Positions 25,447 through 33,415 of a stretch of DNA of 64,000 nucleotides are shown in pieces. The translations under genes were made by a program, and so were the position numbers. The stretch lies in contig NZ_WJYO01000001.1 of NCBI RefSeq assembly GCF_010994095.1, positions 1,054,001 to 1,118,000 on the forward strand, written 5' to 3'. This DNA is from Mumia xiangluensis (lineage in GTDB: Bacteria; Actinomycetota; Actinomycetes; Propionibacteriales; Nocardioidaceae). The notes beneath the pieces are model-generated. The model saw nothing but the letters and a program-made list of their open reading frames with translations, ran no database searches and had not been told where the DNA came from. Position 1 is the first letter of the stretch. Each line of letters begins with the position of its first letter.

Positions 25447-25884
25447 ATGCCAGTCACCGGAGAGTACGAGCCGAGCCCGTCGGCTCGCGTGCGCAAGCAC
25501 GTCGAGGAGATGGAGGCCACCGGCGAGCCCGCGAACACGCCGCTCGGCCTGCCGATCGTCGTGATGACCTTCCAGAGCAGGCATCCGGGCAAGGTCCACA
25601 AGACGGCCGTCATGAAGGTCGAGCACGACGGGGCGTACGCGCTGGTCGCGTCGAAGGGCGGGGCTCCGCAGCACCCGTCGTGGTACCACGCGCTCATCCG
25701 GCACCCCGAGATCGACCTGCAGGACGGGACGGAGAAGCACGCCCTCCGGATCCGCGAGATCCACGGCGAGGAGCGGGCGCAGTGGTGGGACCGCGCCGTC
25801 GACGCCTATCCGCCGTACGCGGAGTACCAGACGAAGACTGATCGCGAGATCCCGGTCCTGCTCGGCGAGCCGATCCAGGCCTGA
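25447..25884 (+). CDS. Nitroreductase/quinone reductase family protein (Ddn-like), copy 2
   Basis: A 145-residue paralogue of the preceding gene, starting 9 nt after its stop. Both share the N-terminus TGEYEPS, the VEHDGAYA core, the W-Y-x(3)-I/L block (HPSWYHALIRHPEIDLQDG) and the WWDRAVDAYPPYAEYQ end, so this is a tandem duplication. The putative F420-contacting region differs (GLPIVVMTFQSRHPGKVHKTAVMKVEHDG against [29 protein letters not shown]), suggesting separate substrates. GAGGAGC precedes the ATG closely. The gene is convergent with the winged-helix regulator, with a 1-nt gap. Confidence 0.87.
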   Translation: MPVTGEYEPSPSARVRKHVEEMEATGEPANTPLGLPIVVMTFQSRHPGKVHKTAVMKVEHDGAYALVASKGGAPQHPSWYHALIRHPEIDLQDGTEKHALRIREIHGEERAQWWDRAVDAYPPYAEYQTKTDREIPVLLGEPIQA

Positions 25885-25885
25885 C

Positions 25886-26173
25886 TCAGTCGCCGAGGAG
25901 AGCCTGCAGCGCCGCCCGGTGGCGGCGGTAGGCGGCGCGCCCGGCCGACGTGAGGGAGTACGAGGTGCTGGCGCCGCGGCCGCGCCCGCTCTTGTGCACC
26001 TTCACGTACCCGGCTGCCTCGAGGGCGGACATCTGCTTCGACAGGTCGGACTCGGTGATGCCGAGGTGCTCGGTGAGGAACCGGAACGTCACGTGGTCGG
26101 AGCCGGTCAGCACCGCCATCGCGGCGAGCCGCTTCGGGGCGTGGATGACGGGGTCGAGATCGGCCAGGCTCAT
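25886..26173 (-). CDS. Winged-helix transcriptional regulator (MarR/HTH_34 type)
   Basis: A 95-residue single-domain regulator. LDPVIHAPKRLAAMAVLTGSDHVTFRFLTEHLGITESDLSKQMSALEAAGYV is a complete winged-helix DNA-binding region, followed by a basic wing KVHKSGRGRGASTSYSLTSAGRAAYRRH. It has no ligand domain, as usual for this compact class. The ATG overlaps the stop of the membrane-protein gene by 4 nt (ATGA), so the pair is one operon. The perfect palindrome at 26665-26688 just upstream of the operon is the likely operator (inference). Confidence 0.85.
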   Translation of the reverse strand: MSLADLDPVIHAPKRLAAMAVLTGSDHVTFRFLTEHLGITESDLSKQMSALEAAGYVKVHKSGRGRGASTSYSLTSAGRAAYRRHRAALQALLGD

Positions 26174-26643
26174 GCGAGCCGCGCCTTCGCGGCCGCCGCT
26201 GCACGGGCGTACGCGCGCTCGTACCACCACAGTCCTGCCCCTGCGGTGACGCATCCGACCGCGGCGCAGACCCACCACGGGGCGAGGGCGACCGCGACGA
26301 CGATCGCGCCCAGGACAACCACGGCCCCGACGACGTAGCCACGCATCACACGCCGGATCTCCACCGGCTTGCGGCCGCGCAGCGAGGGTGCCGCGCCGTG
26401 GTAGCGCTGGTACCAGCCGACGTAGACGCCGATCAGGGCTGCGAGGCCGACGATGCCGGCCGCGGCCCAGATGCGCCCCGGGTCGTCGCCGCGGGTCAGC
26501 TTTGTGAGGGCCGCGAAGGATCCGGCCCACAGGGCGGCCGCGGGGACGTACCACCAGGGGGTGGGTGGGGTGCTGGTGTAGGGGGCCGCCTCTGCTCGCT
26601 CGAGCTCGCGCAGCTGGTCACGGATCTCCGAATCGCTTTCCAT
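26170..26643 (-). CDS. Membrane protein paired with the winged-helix regulator
   Basis: A 157-residue protein of unknown function. A charged N-terminal region (ESDSEIRDQLRELERAEAAPYTSTPPTPWWYV) precedes hydrophobic segments at about 34-48, 60-78 and two near 103-141, so three to four transmembrane helices are likely. It precedes and overlaps the regulator gene, a layout known for regulator/membrane-protein pairs where the membrane protein may be the sensor or the regulated target. ATG 26643 is the chosen start; further upstream the frame crosses the palindromic operator. Confidence 0.72.
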   Translation of the reverse strand: MESDSEIRDQLRELERAEAAPYTSTPPTPWWYVPAAALWAGSFAALTKLTRGDDPGRIWAAAGIVGLAALIGVYVGWYQRYHGAAPSLRGRKPVEIRRVMRGYVVGAVVVLGAIVVAVALAPWWVCAAVGCVTAGAGLWWYERAYARAAAAAKARLA

Positions 26644-26664
26644 GTCGGAAACCTTAGGGGAATG

Positions 26665-26688
26665 CTTTCCACTTATGCAAGTGGAAAG
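26665..26688. promoter_or_regulatory. Perfect 10-4-10 palindrome, likely operator
   Basis: CTTTCCACTT (26665-26674) and AAGTGGAAAG (26679-26688) are perfect inverted repeats around ATGC. The palindrome is 21 bp upstream of the membrane-protein ATG and is A+T-rich compared with its surroundings. It is well placed for autoregulation of the two-gene operon; the purB start lies about 80 bp away on the other side. Confidence 0.75.
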
Positions 26689-26770
26689 TTGTGCGAGTTC
26701 CCGGCGGCGGTCCTCAGGGCCTGACATGCCCAGATCGGGGACGTGGGCGGCACCTGGGACAATGGAGCAC

Positions 26771-28192
26771 GTGACGACTCCGAACGTGCTCGCTCTCCGC
26801 TACGCCTCGCCCGAGATGGTCCGCATCTGGTCCCCCGAGCACAAGATCGTGCTCGAGCGGCGCCTGTGGATCGCCGTCATGGAGGCGCAGCGCGACCTCG
26901 GCATCGAGACCCCCGACGGCGTGATCCAGGCGTACGCGGCGGTCGTCGAGCAGGTCGACCTCGACTCGATCGCGGCCCGTGAGCGCGTCACGCGCCACGA
27001 CGTGAAGGCCCGCATCGAGGAGTTCAACGCCCTCGCCGGCCACGAGCACATCCACAAGGGCATGACGTCGCGCGACCTCACCGAGAACGTCGAGCAGCTC
27101 CAGGTCCGCTCGTCGCTCGCGCTGGTGCGCGATCGCGCGGTGGCGGCGCTGGTGCGGCTGGCCGCGCGTGCCACGGAGCACGAGGCGCTCGTGATGGCGG
27201 GGCGCAGCCACAACGTGCCGGCCCAGACGACCACGCTCGGCAAGCGGTTCGCGACGGTCGCCGACGAGATGCTCGTCGGGGTGCAGCGGATCGAGGAGCT
27301 CATCGCGCGCTACCCGATGCGGGGCATCAAGGGTCCGGTCGGCACCGCGCAGGACCAGCTCGACCTCCTGGGCGGCGACCGTGAGGCGCTCTCGTCGCTC
27401 GAGCAGCGCGTCGCGGACCACCTCGGGTTCGACCACGTGCTCACCAGCGTCGGCCAGGTGTACCCGCGCTCGCTCGACTTCGACGCCCTCAGCGCGCTCG
27501 TGCAGCTCGCCGCCGCGCCGTCGAACCTCGCGACCACCGTCCGCCTGATGGCAGGCAACGAGCTCGTCACCGAAGGCTTCAAGCCCGGTCAGGTCGGCTC
27601 GTCGGCGATGCCGCACAAGATGAACTCGCGCTCGTGCGAACGCGTCAACGGATTCGCGGTCGTGCTCCGCGGCTACCTCGCGATGATCGGCGAGCTGGCC
27701 GGCGACCAGTGGAACGAGGGCGACGTCTCGGACTCCGTCGTACGCCGGGTTGCGCTGCCGGACGCGTTCTACGCTGCGGACGGCCTCTTCGAGACGTTCC
27801 TGACGGTGCTCGACGAGTTCGGGGCGTTCCCCGCGGTGGTGCAGCGCGAGCTCGACCGCTACCTGCCGTTCCTCGCGACCACGAAGGTCCTGATGGCCGC
27901 GGTCCGCCACGGCGTCGGCCGGGAGTCGGCGCACGAGGCGATCAAGGAGCACGCGGTCGGCGTCGCGCTCGAGATGCGCGAGAAGGGCACGAGCGAGAAC
28001 GACCTCTTCGCCCGGCTCGCCGCCGACGAGCGTCTCGGCCTGACCGAGGCGGACCTGCAGGCGCTGGTCGCCGAGCCCCTCACGTTCACCGGGGCAGCCG
28101 TGCCGCAGGTCGAGGCGGTCGTCGCCCAGGTCGAGGAGCTGGCCGCACGTCACCCGCAGGCGGCGGCGTACAGCCCCGGCGACATCCTCTGA
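26771..28192 (+). CDS. purB: Adenylosuccinate lyase
   Basis: A 473-residue fumarase/aspartase-superfamily enzyme that cleaves SAICAR and adenylosuccinate, acting twice in purine synthesis. Family signatures are HEHIHKGMTSRDLTENV, HNVPAQTTTLGKRFA and the flexible loop GSSAMPHKMNSRSCERV with its catalytic serine. The GTG start at 26771 is 7 nt behind GACAAT (26758-26763); an ATG at 26762 overlaps that hexamer. It is followed by a very strong hairpin at 28218-28259. Confidence 0.95.
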   Translation: MTTPNVLALRYASPEMVRIWSPEHKIVLERRLWIAVMEAQRDLGIETPDGVIQAYAAVVEQVDLDSIAARERVTRHDVKARIEEFNALAGHEHIHKGMTSRDLTENVEQLQVRSSLALVRDRAVAALVRLAARATEHEALVMAGRSHNVPAQTTTLGKRFATVADEMLVGVQRIEELIARYPMRGIKGPVGTAQDQLDLLGGDREALSSLEQRVADHLGFDHVLTSVGQVYPRSLDFDALSALVQLAAAPSNLATTVRLMAGNELVTEGFKPGQVGSSAMPHKMNSRSCERVNGFAVVLRGYLAMIGELAGDQWNEGDVSDSVVRRVALPDAFYAADGLFETFLTVLDEFGAFPAVVQRELDRYLPFLATTKVLMAAVRHGVGRESAHEAIKEHAVGVALEMREKGTSENDLFARLAADERLGLTEADLQALVAEPLTFTGAAVPQVEAVVAQVEELAARHPQAAAYSPGDIL

Positions 28193-28217
28193 GCTGCCCG
28201 CGGCGGACACGCACACG

Positions 28218-28259
28218 ACGACGAGGGATCCCGGCCAGATGGCCGGGATCCCTCGTCGT
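28218..28259. terminator. Bidirectional terminator hairpin between purB and the ABC permease
   Basis: Arms 28218-28236 and 28241-28259 are 19 nt long, perfectly complementary, with an AGAT loop. It lies between two convergent genes 26 nt after the purB stop and 17 nt from the permease stop. A short T-run is almost absent, which is common in high-GC actinobacteria. Confidence 0.85.
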
Positions 28260-28276
28260 TCGTGCAGGGTCGTGCG

Positions 28277-29089
28277 TCAGCTGCTCGCTCGCATCGCCCG
28301 CGCACCGACCACGAGCCCGACGACGCAGGTGATGGCAGCCGCGGCGGCGCCCGCGACGGCGTCACCGTTCCACGAGCCCTCGATGAGCGCACGCTCGGCA
28401 TCGACGACGTAGGTCAGCGGGTTCACCTTCGAGAGTGCCTCGAGCCAGCCCGGCGCCCCCTGCAGCGGGAGCAGGATGCCGGCGAGGAGCATCAGCGGGA
28501 ACAGCAGCGTCTGCTGCACACCCCAGAAGGCCCACTGGTTCTCCTTGACCGCGAGCGCGAGGGCGTACGACAGCGCGCCCAGGCCGACGCAGAACACCGA
28601 CAGCACCACCAGCCCGACCACGAGCCCGGCGAGGTCAGGGCGGAACCCGAACGGCACCGCGACCCCGACGATCACCAGCGCCTGCACGATGGTCGGGACG
28701 ATCTCCTTGAGGGCGCGGCCGATCATCAGCGACGAGCGCGACAGCGGGCTGACGAGCGTGCGCTCGTGGGACCCCGTCTGCATCTCGAACTGCAGGTTGG
28801 CTCCCGTGGTCGACGTGCCGAACAGCGCCAGCATCACGATCACGCCGGGCACGAACCACTGGAGCGTGTCGGCCGTCGACTGCCCCGACGACGCGACGAG
28901 CAGGGGTGTGAACAGCCCGAGGAAGAACAGCGGCTGGATGATGCCGAAGATGACCGAGAACGGGTCCCGGACGACGGGCCGCAGCTCGCGTACGAAGACG
29001 AGGGCGGTGTCGTGCAGAGGGCTCGTCGCTCGGCTGACCGGCGCCGGCGCGTCGGGCGTACGGGTGGGGTGGGTGTCGACGGCGCTCAT
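28277..29089 (-). CDS. ABC-2 type transporter permease (DrrB family)
   Basis: A 270-residue permease with six predicted helices. LVFVRELRPVVRDPFSVIFGIIQPLFFLGLF and the conserved LLFPLMLLAGILLPLQGAPGWLEALSKVNPLTYVVDAERAL block are typical of the DrrB/ABC2 family of drug and lipid exporters. It forms an export pump with the ATPase encoded just upstream; the ATG overlaps that gene by 4 nt (ATGA 29086-29089). The substrate is unknown; drug resistance or lipid export are both possible. Confidence 0.88.
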   Translation of the reverse strand: MSAVDTHPTRTPDAPAPVSRATSPLHDTALVFVRELRPVVRDPFSVIFGIIQPLFFLGLFTPLLVASSGQSTADTLQWFVPGVIVMLALFGTSTTGANLQFEMQTGSHERTLVSPLSRSSLMIGRALKEIVPTIVQALVIVGVAVPFGFRPDLAGLVVGLVVLSVFCVGLGALSYALALAVKENQWAFWGVQQTLLFPLMLLAGILLPLQGAPGWLEALSKVNPLTYVVDAERALIEGSWNGDAVAGAAAAAITCVVGLVVGARAMRASS

Positions 29090-30087
29090 GCCGCCACCTC
29101 CTCGAGGGTGTCGATGCTGGTGTCGGTGCGGCCTTCGCGCAGGCTCCGACCGGTGAGGGAGAGGAAGACGTCGTCGAGAGTCGGACGCGCGACCTCGACG
29201 GTCGAGGGCGTGATCCCGGCCTGGGCGTAGTCGCCGAGGAGGCCCGCGACGATCCCGGACCCGCCGGCGACCTGGATGTCGACGGCGCGCGAGGTGTGCG
29301 TGACCTGCGCGGCCGGGTGAGCGGCGGAGGCGCGCTCGGCGGCCCGCGACGCGTCGCCGGGCGACGAGAACGTGAGGGCGATGCGGTCGCCGGCGTGGTC
29401 GGCCTTGAGAGCGGCCGGGGTGTCGTCGGCGACGACGCGGCCGTTGTCGACGACCACGATGCGCTCGGCGAGTGCGTCTGCCTCGTCGAGGTAGTGCGTC
29501 GTCAGGACGACGGTCGCTCCGTGCCGGTGGCGGAGGTCGAGGATGTGCTCCTGGAGGTTCGCGCGGTTCTGCGGGTCGAGCCCGGTCGACGGCTCGTCGA
29601 GGAACAGCAGACCCGGCGCGTGGATGAGCCCCATCGCGATGTCGAGCCGGCGCCGTTGCCCGCCCGAGAGCGTCATCACCTTCTGCTTCGCCTGCTCAGA
29701 CAGCCCCAGCGACTCCATCAGCTCGGCGGCGCGCGTGCGCGCCTGCGTGCGGGACAGACCGTACGACTGTCCGCTGACGACGAGCTCGTCGATCGCGCGC
29801 TGCGCGTGCGCGGCGCTGTTGCCCTGGCCGATGTAGCCGATCGCGCGACGGACGGCGCGCTGGTCGGTCACGACGTCGTGACCGGCGACCGTTGCGCTCC
29901 CCGTCGTCGGTGCGAGCAGCGTGGTGAGCATCCGGAGCGTCGTCGACTTGCCGGCGCCATTCGGGCCGAGCAGCGCGACCATCTCGCCCTGTGCGATGTG
30001 AAGGTCGAGGTCCTTGACCGCGGTGACGGTCTTCTTGCCGGTGTGGAACTCACGGGTGAGTCCCCGCGTCTCGATCATGGTGTCCAT
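29086..30087 (-). CDS. ABC transporter ATP-binding protein (DrrA family)
   Basis: A 333-residue ATPase. Walker A is LLGPNGAGKSTT, the signature LSGGQRRRLDIAMGL, Walker B LLFLDEPSTGLDPQ and the H-loop VLTTHYLDEAD. The C-terminal ~100 residues (after VADDTPAALKADH) form the DrrA-type regulatory domain, with the conserved end RPTLDDVFLSLTGRSLREG. It energises the adjacent permease. A second in-frame ATG (30078) gives MIETRGLTREF, the usual family start, and may be the true one. The gene is divergent from the WYL regulator, which probably controls the pump. Confidence 0.9.
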   Translation of the reverse strand: MDTMIETRGLTREFHTGKKTVTAVKDLDLHIAQGEMVALLGPNGAGKSTTLRMLTTLLAPTTGSATVAGHDVVTDQRAVRRAIGYIGQGNSAAHAQRAIDELVVSGQSYGLSRTQARTRAAELMESLGLSEQAKQKVMTLSGGQRRRLDIAMGLIHAPGLLFLDEPSTGLDPQNRANLQEHILDLRHRHGATVVLTTHYLDEADALAERIVVVDNGRVVADDTPAALKADHAGDRIALTFSSPGDASRAAERASAAHPAAQVTHTSRAVDIQVAGGSGIVAGLLGDYAQAGITPSTVEVARPTLDDVFLSLTGRSLREGRTDTSIDTLEEVAA

Positions 30088-30105
30088 GGCTCTACGTTCT
30101 CGCGG

Positions 30106-30156
30106 CTTCCGGTCAGGTTCTGTCCTGATTCAGCCCCTATGCTGAGAAACCGGAAG
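30106..30156. promoter_or_regulatory. Operator candidates between the ABC pump and the WYL regulator
   Basis: Two inverted repeats lie in the 82-bp divergent region. TCAGG-TTCTGT-CCTGA at 30113-30128 is a perfect 5-bp palindrome overlapping the -35 zone of the regulator. CTTCCGGT (30106-30113) and ACCGGAAG (30149-30156) form an outer 8-bp inverted repeat. TATGCT at 30138-30143 is the regulator -10. Autoregulation and control of the pump from here is inferred. Confidence 0.55.
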
Positions 30157-30169
30157 GATCGAGGAGAAC

Positions 30170-31117
30170 ATGGCTGGTTCGAGCGAACGCATGCTGCGAC
30201 TGCTGTCCCTGCTGCAGACGCACCGCTACTGGACGGGGCCCGAGCTGGCCGACCGGCTCGACGTCAGCGAGCGCACGCTGCGGCGCGACGTCGACCGGCT
30301 CCGCGGCCTCGGTTACCCCGTGGACGCGACCCGCGGCGCCGCCGGCGGCTATCAGCTCCAGGCCGGCGCGTCTCTGCCCCCGCTGCTGGTCGCCGACGAC
30401 GAGGCCGTCGCCATCGCGGTCGGGTTGCAGGCGTCGGCAGGCACGGGGACGAGCGCTCTCGACGACGCGACGGTCCGCGCGCTCAGCAAGATCGTGCAGG
30501 TGATGCCGCCGAGGCTGCGGCGCAGGGTGAAGGCGCTCCAGGACTACACCGACCGAGGACCGATGTACGGCGGTCCTGCCATCGACGCGGTGCTGCTCTC
30601 GGTCCTCGCGCAGACGTGCCGCGACGACGAGCGGCTCGAGATCGTCTACCGCCGGGCCGACGGCGAGGGCGGCCGCCGTACGGTCGAGCCGCACCGGCTC
30701 GTCTCGCGCGGCCGCCGCTGGTACCTCGTGGCGTACGACCTCGGCCGGGGCGACTGGCGCACCTTCCGTGTCGATCGCATGTCCGAGCCGCGTGCGACAG
30801 GGACGCGGTTCCGCCAGCGGGAGCTGCCGGCGCCTGACGCGGCGACGTTCGTGAGCGAGAAGATCGCCGCCCTGCGGCCGACGATCGACGTGGCTTTCAC
30901 GGTGCATGCGCCGCCCGCGCAGGTGAAGCAGGCGGTCCGGCGGTGGGGCACGGTCGAGGCGGCTGGTGACGGCCGGTCGCGCGTCACGATGACGGTGGAC
31001 ACGTTCGACTGGGTCGTGTTCGTCCTCGCGGCGGTCGGCGCGCCGTACGAGCAGGCCGAGCCGCCCGAGCTGATCGAGCACCTGCGCCGTACGGGCGGGC
31101 TGCTCGCCGGCGTCTGA
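30170..31117 (+). CDS. HTH-WYL domain transcriptional regulator (YafY family)
   Basis: A 315-residue regulator. The N-terminal winged helix (MLRLLSLLQTHRYWTGPELADRLDVSERTLRRDVDRLRGLGYPVDATRG, about 7-56) is DeoR-like, and the central WYL domain follows (EIVYRRADGEGGRRTVEPHRLVSRGRRWYLVAYDLGRGDWRTFRVDRM). The region after residue 225 is the WCX-type C-terminal domain. WYL domains bind nucleic acid or small ligands. ATG 30170 follows GAGGAGAAC. It is divergent from the DrrAB-like pump it likely controls. Confidence 0.88.
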   Translation: MAGSSERMLRLLSLLQTHRYWTGPELADRLDVSERTLRRDVDRLRGLGYPVDATRGAAGGYQLQAGASLPPLLVADDEAVAIAVGLQASAGTGTSALDDATVRALSKIVQVMPPRLRRRVKALQDYTDRGPMYGGPAIDAVLLSVLAQTCRDDERLEIVYRRADGEGGRRTVEPHRLVSRGRRWYLVAYDLGRGDWRTFRVDRMSEPRATGTRFRQRELPAPDAATFVSEKIAALRPTIDVAFTVHAPPAQVKQAVRRWGTVEAAGDGRSRVTMTVDTFDWVVFVLAAVGAPYEQAEPPELIEHLRRTGGLLAGV

Positions 31118-31129
31118 CCTGCGGACTGG

Positions 31130-32665
31130 TCAGGAGCGGCGCTTCTCGGCGGTCGCCTCCTGCAGCCGCTCCGTGTACGGGCGAGTGTCCCCGACGGCGT
31201 TGATCGCCCGCCACAGCGCGAACGCTGCGACCAGCACGGCGACGGCGACAGACCACAGCGTGGACGCGCCGAGCGTGAGCGCGAGAGAGCCGAGCACGGC
31301 AACGTCCGGTCCACGGACGACGGAGACGATCATCCCGGGCGGCAGTGCACCCATCGGGCTGGTGACGAGCGGACCGTCGAACCGTGGGGCCGCCGAGGCG
31401 GCCGAGCGCACGATCCCGCTCCAGATCGCCAGCGTGAGCACGACGACCTCGACCACGGACCCGCCCGGAAGGAGCATCGTGATGCCGACCGACCACAGTG
31501 CGGCCACGACACCGCCCGGCACCGCGAGCGCGACGAGGAGGGCGAGGTCGTCGAGCCCGAATGCGCGTCGCAGCCCCGGCGACCGCCAGACGATCCGCAG
31601 CGACGCGGTCGTCCACCGCGTGGCCGCGTAGCCGGCGAGCGCCGCGACCAGGACGGCGAGCGACCCGAGGCCGACGGCCGCACCGACCTGGACGACGACC
31701 GCGGCGGCCGCCAGGCCGAGGAGCCGGCGCGGCGACCGCGCGAGTCGCATCCCCTCGCGCACGACCACCGCACCGAACCCCCGTCCGAGCCCGCGCCGCG
31801 ACCTTCGTGCACCCAGCAGCCTGAACCGGCGCGCGGTGAGCAGCTCGCCGACCAACGAGAGGTCGAGCCCGTACGCCGCGCCGGTCAGGCCGGCGACCAG
31901 CGCGCCGCCGGGCTCGACGTCGGCGCGGCTCAGCCGGGAGATGCGGCGGGTCGCCAGGACCGCGGCCACGAGGCCCGCGACGACCACGACGCCGGCGACG
32001 GCGAGCGACACCGACGCGTCGACCGTGAGCTCCCACGAGAGGCCGTACGCGATAGCGGCGGCGAGCACGAGGGCGCCCAGGAGCAGCGCGTCGCCCGTCA
32101 CGCCGACGGCACGCCGCAGTCCCGGATGCGGTTGGGCAGCCGTCGCGAGCGCCGTGGTCAGGAGCCCGGTCCCGACGGCACCCACCAGCACTGCGACGAT
32201 CGTCGCCGGGGACGCGATCGTCCCGGCCAGCGCGACCCCCGGGAACGCCACGCACACCGCGACAGCGACGCCCAGCGCGGCGGCGTACGGCCGTCGGAGC
32301 AGCCCGCCGCGCGCGACCGGTGTCGCGAGCACCCACTGGCCGGTCGCGCTGCCGCTGACGACGGGACCGATCGACGCGAGCGCATGGAGGACCGCGCCGA
32401 CCGTGCCGAGCGCGACCACCACCGGCAGCTCCTCCCGCACGGCAGCGCACCCGGCGGTGGGACACCCCAGAAGCTCATGGTGGACCTGGGCGATCGCGGC
32501 GCCGACGACGACCCCGAGCATCGCGAGCGTGAAGAGCGCGACGTAGGCGTCCTCGGCGACCTGCAGCCACGTCTTGTTCGCGTGGGCGCGGCGGGCGCGC
32601 GTGAGCTGACGGCGGAATGCACGGACCGACGGGACGGCGGCGGCAGCCGCGACAGTCTCGCTCAC
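31130..32665 (-). CDS. Multi-spanning ABC permease-like protein (DUF6297 type)
   Basis: A 511-residue membrane protein with about 12 hydrophobic segments spread over the full length and no soluble domain except a short N-terminus (SETVAAAAAVPSVRAFRRQLTRARRAHANKTW). The layout, and its 4-nt overlap (GTGA at 32662-32665) behind an ABC ATPase, identify it as the permease of an ABC system; the sequence resembles the DUF6297 group of actinobacteria. The GTG start is preferred over an upstream ATG in the ATPase gene. Substrate unknown. Confidence 0.75.
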   Translation of the reverse strand: MSETVAAAAAVPSVRAFRRQLTRARRAHANKTWLQVAEDAYVALFTLAMLGVVVGAAIAQVHHELLGCPTAGCAAVREELPVVVALGTVGAVLHALASIGPVVSGSATGQWVLATPVARGGLLRRPYAAALGVAVAVCVAFPGVALAGTIASPATIVAVLVGAVGTGLLTTALATAAQPHPGLRRAVGVTGDALLLGALVLAAAIAYGLSWELTVDASVSLAVAGVVVVAGLVAAVLATRRISRLSRADVEPGGALVAGLTGAAYGLDLSLVGELLTARRFRLLGARRSRRGLGRGFGAVVVREGMRLARSPRRLLGLAAAAVVVQVGAAVGLGSLAVLVAALAGYAATRWTTASLRIVWRSPGLRRAFGLDDLALLVALAVPGGVVAALWSVGITMLLPGGSVVEVVVLTLAIWSGIVRSAASAAPRFDGPLVTSPMGALPPGMIVSVVRGPDVAVLGSLALTLGASTLWSVAVAVLVAAFALWRAINAVGDTRPYTERLQEATAEKRRS

Positions 32666-33303
32666 GCGCCGAGCTCGAGGACGTCGTCGCCGACGGCAGC
32701 GGCGAGGTCGGGGTCGTGGGTGGCCATCACGATCGCCGCACCGGCGCGCTTGTCGGCGGCGAGTCGCTGTGCGAGCCACGCCTGGCCGTCGGTGTCGAGC
32801 CGCTGCTCGGGCTCGTCGAGGACCAGCAGCCGGTACGGCCGGACGAACGCCGTCGCCAGCGCCAGCCGCTGGCGCTGTCCCGACGAGAGTGTGCCCGGGA
32901 ACTGGTCGCGTACGTCGCTGATGCCGACCGCCTCCAGCACCTCGTCGGCCTGCTCGGGCGCCTGCCCGTGGGCGCGGGCGAGCAGGTCGAGGTGCTCGAG
33001 GACCGTGAGGTCGGGGAAGAAGTCGAGATCCCCGAGGACGGTCGCCACGTCGGCGCGGAAGCGCGGGTCGGACTCGTCGACGCGACGGCCGTCGAAGGTG
33101 ACGGTGCCGGAGGTCGGACGCTCGCCCACGAGGCAGCGCAGCAGCGTGGTCTTGCCCGAGCCGTTGGGCCCGCGCAGCACCAGGCAGCGGCCGGCACGGA
33201 CGTGGAAGGACAGGTGGTCGAAGACGACCCGGTGCCCGTACGCGTGCTCGAGATCGGTGACCGAGACCAGGGACGTGGGCGTCTTCTTCGACTTGCGGCT
33301 CAC
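32662..33303 (-). CDS. ABC transporter ATP-binding protein
   Basis: A 213-residue single ATPase domain. Walker A is LRGPNGSGKTTLLRC, the signature LSSGQRQRLALATAF, Walker B LLVLDEPEQRLD and the H-loop MATHDPDLA. The short length without regulatory tail fits ATPases paired with large permeases. GTG 33303 gives MSRKSKKTPTSLVSVTDLEHAYG; codons further up would read through a region with no homology. It works with the permease encoded next, the two genes overlapping by 4 nt. Confidence 0.88.
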   Translation of the reverse strand: MSRKSKKTPTSLVSVTDLEHAYGHRVVFDHLSFHVRAGRCLVLRGPNGSGKTTLLRCLVGERPTSGTVTFDGRRVDESDPRFRADVATVLGDLDFFPDLTVLEHLDLLARAHGQAPEQADEVLEAVGISDVRDQFPGTLSSGQRQRLALATAFVRPYRLLVLDEPEQRLDTDGQAWLAQRLAADKRAGAAIVMATHDPDLAAAVGDDVLELGA

Positions 33304-33415
33304 CGCGTCAGTCTGCCACCGCCGTCCGAACCGTCCGCGTGGACCGCGGCTCGACACCCCTGGCGGGGGGTGGCAAGGTGAGCGGACGCTTAGCCCCTGC
33401 CTCGAGGAGCCCCGC

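Noticed and set aside
26642-26770. N-terminal extension of PurB upstream to 26642
   Set aside because: It would translate the palindromic operator and the GACAAT hexamer; the standard PurB start TTPNVLALRYASPEM begins at 26771.
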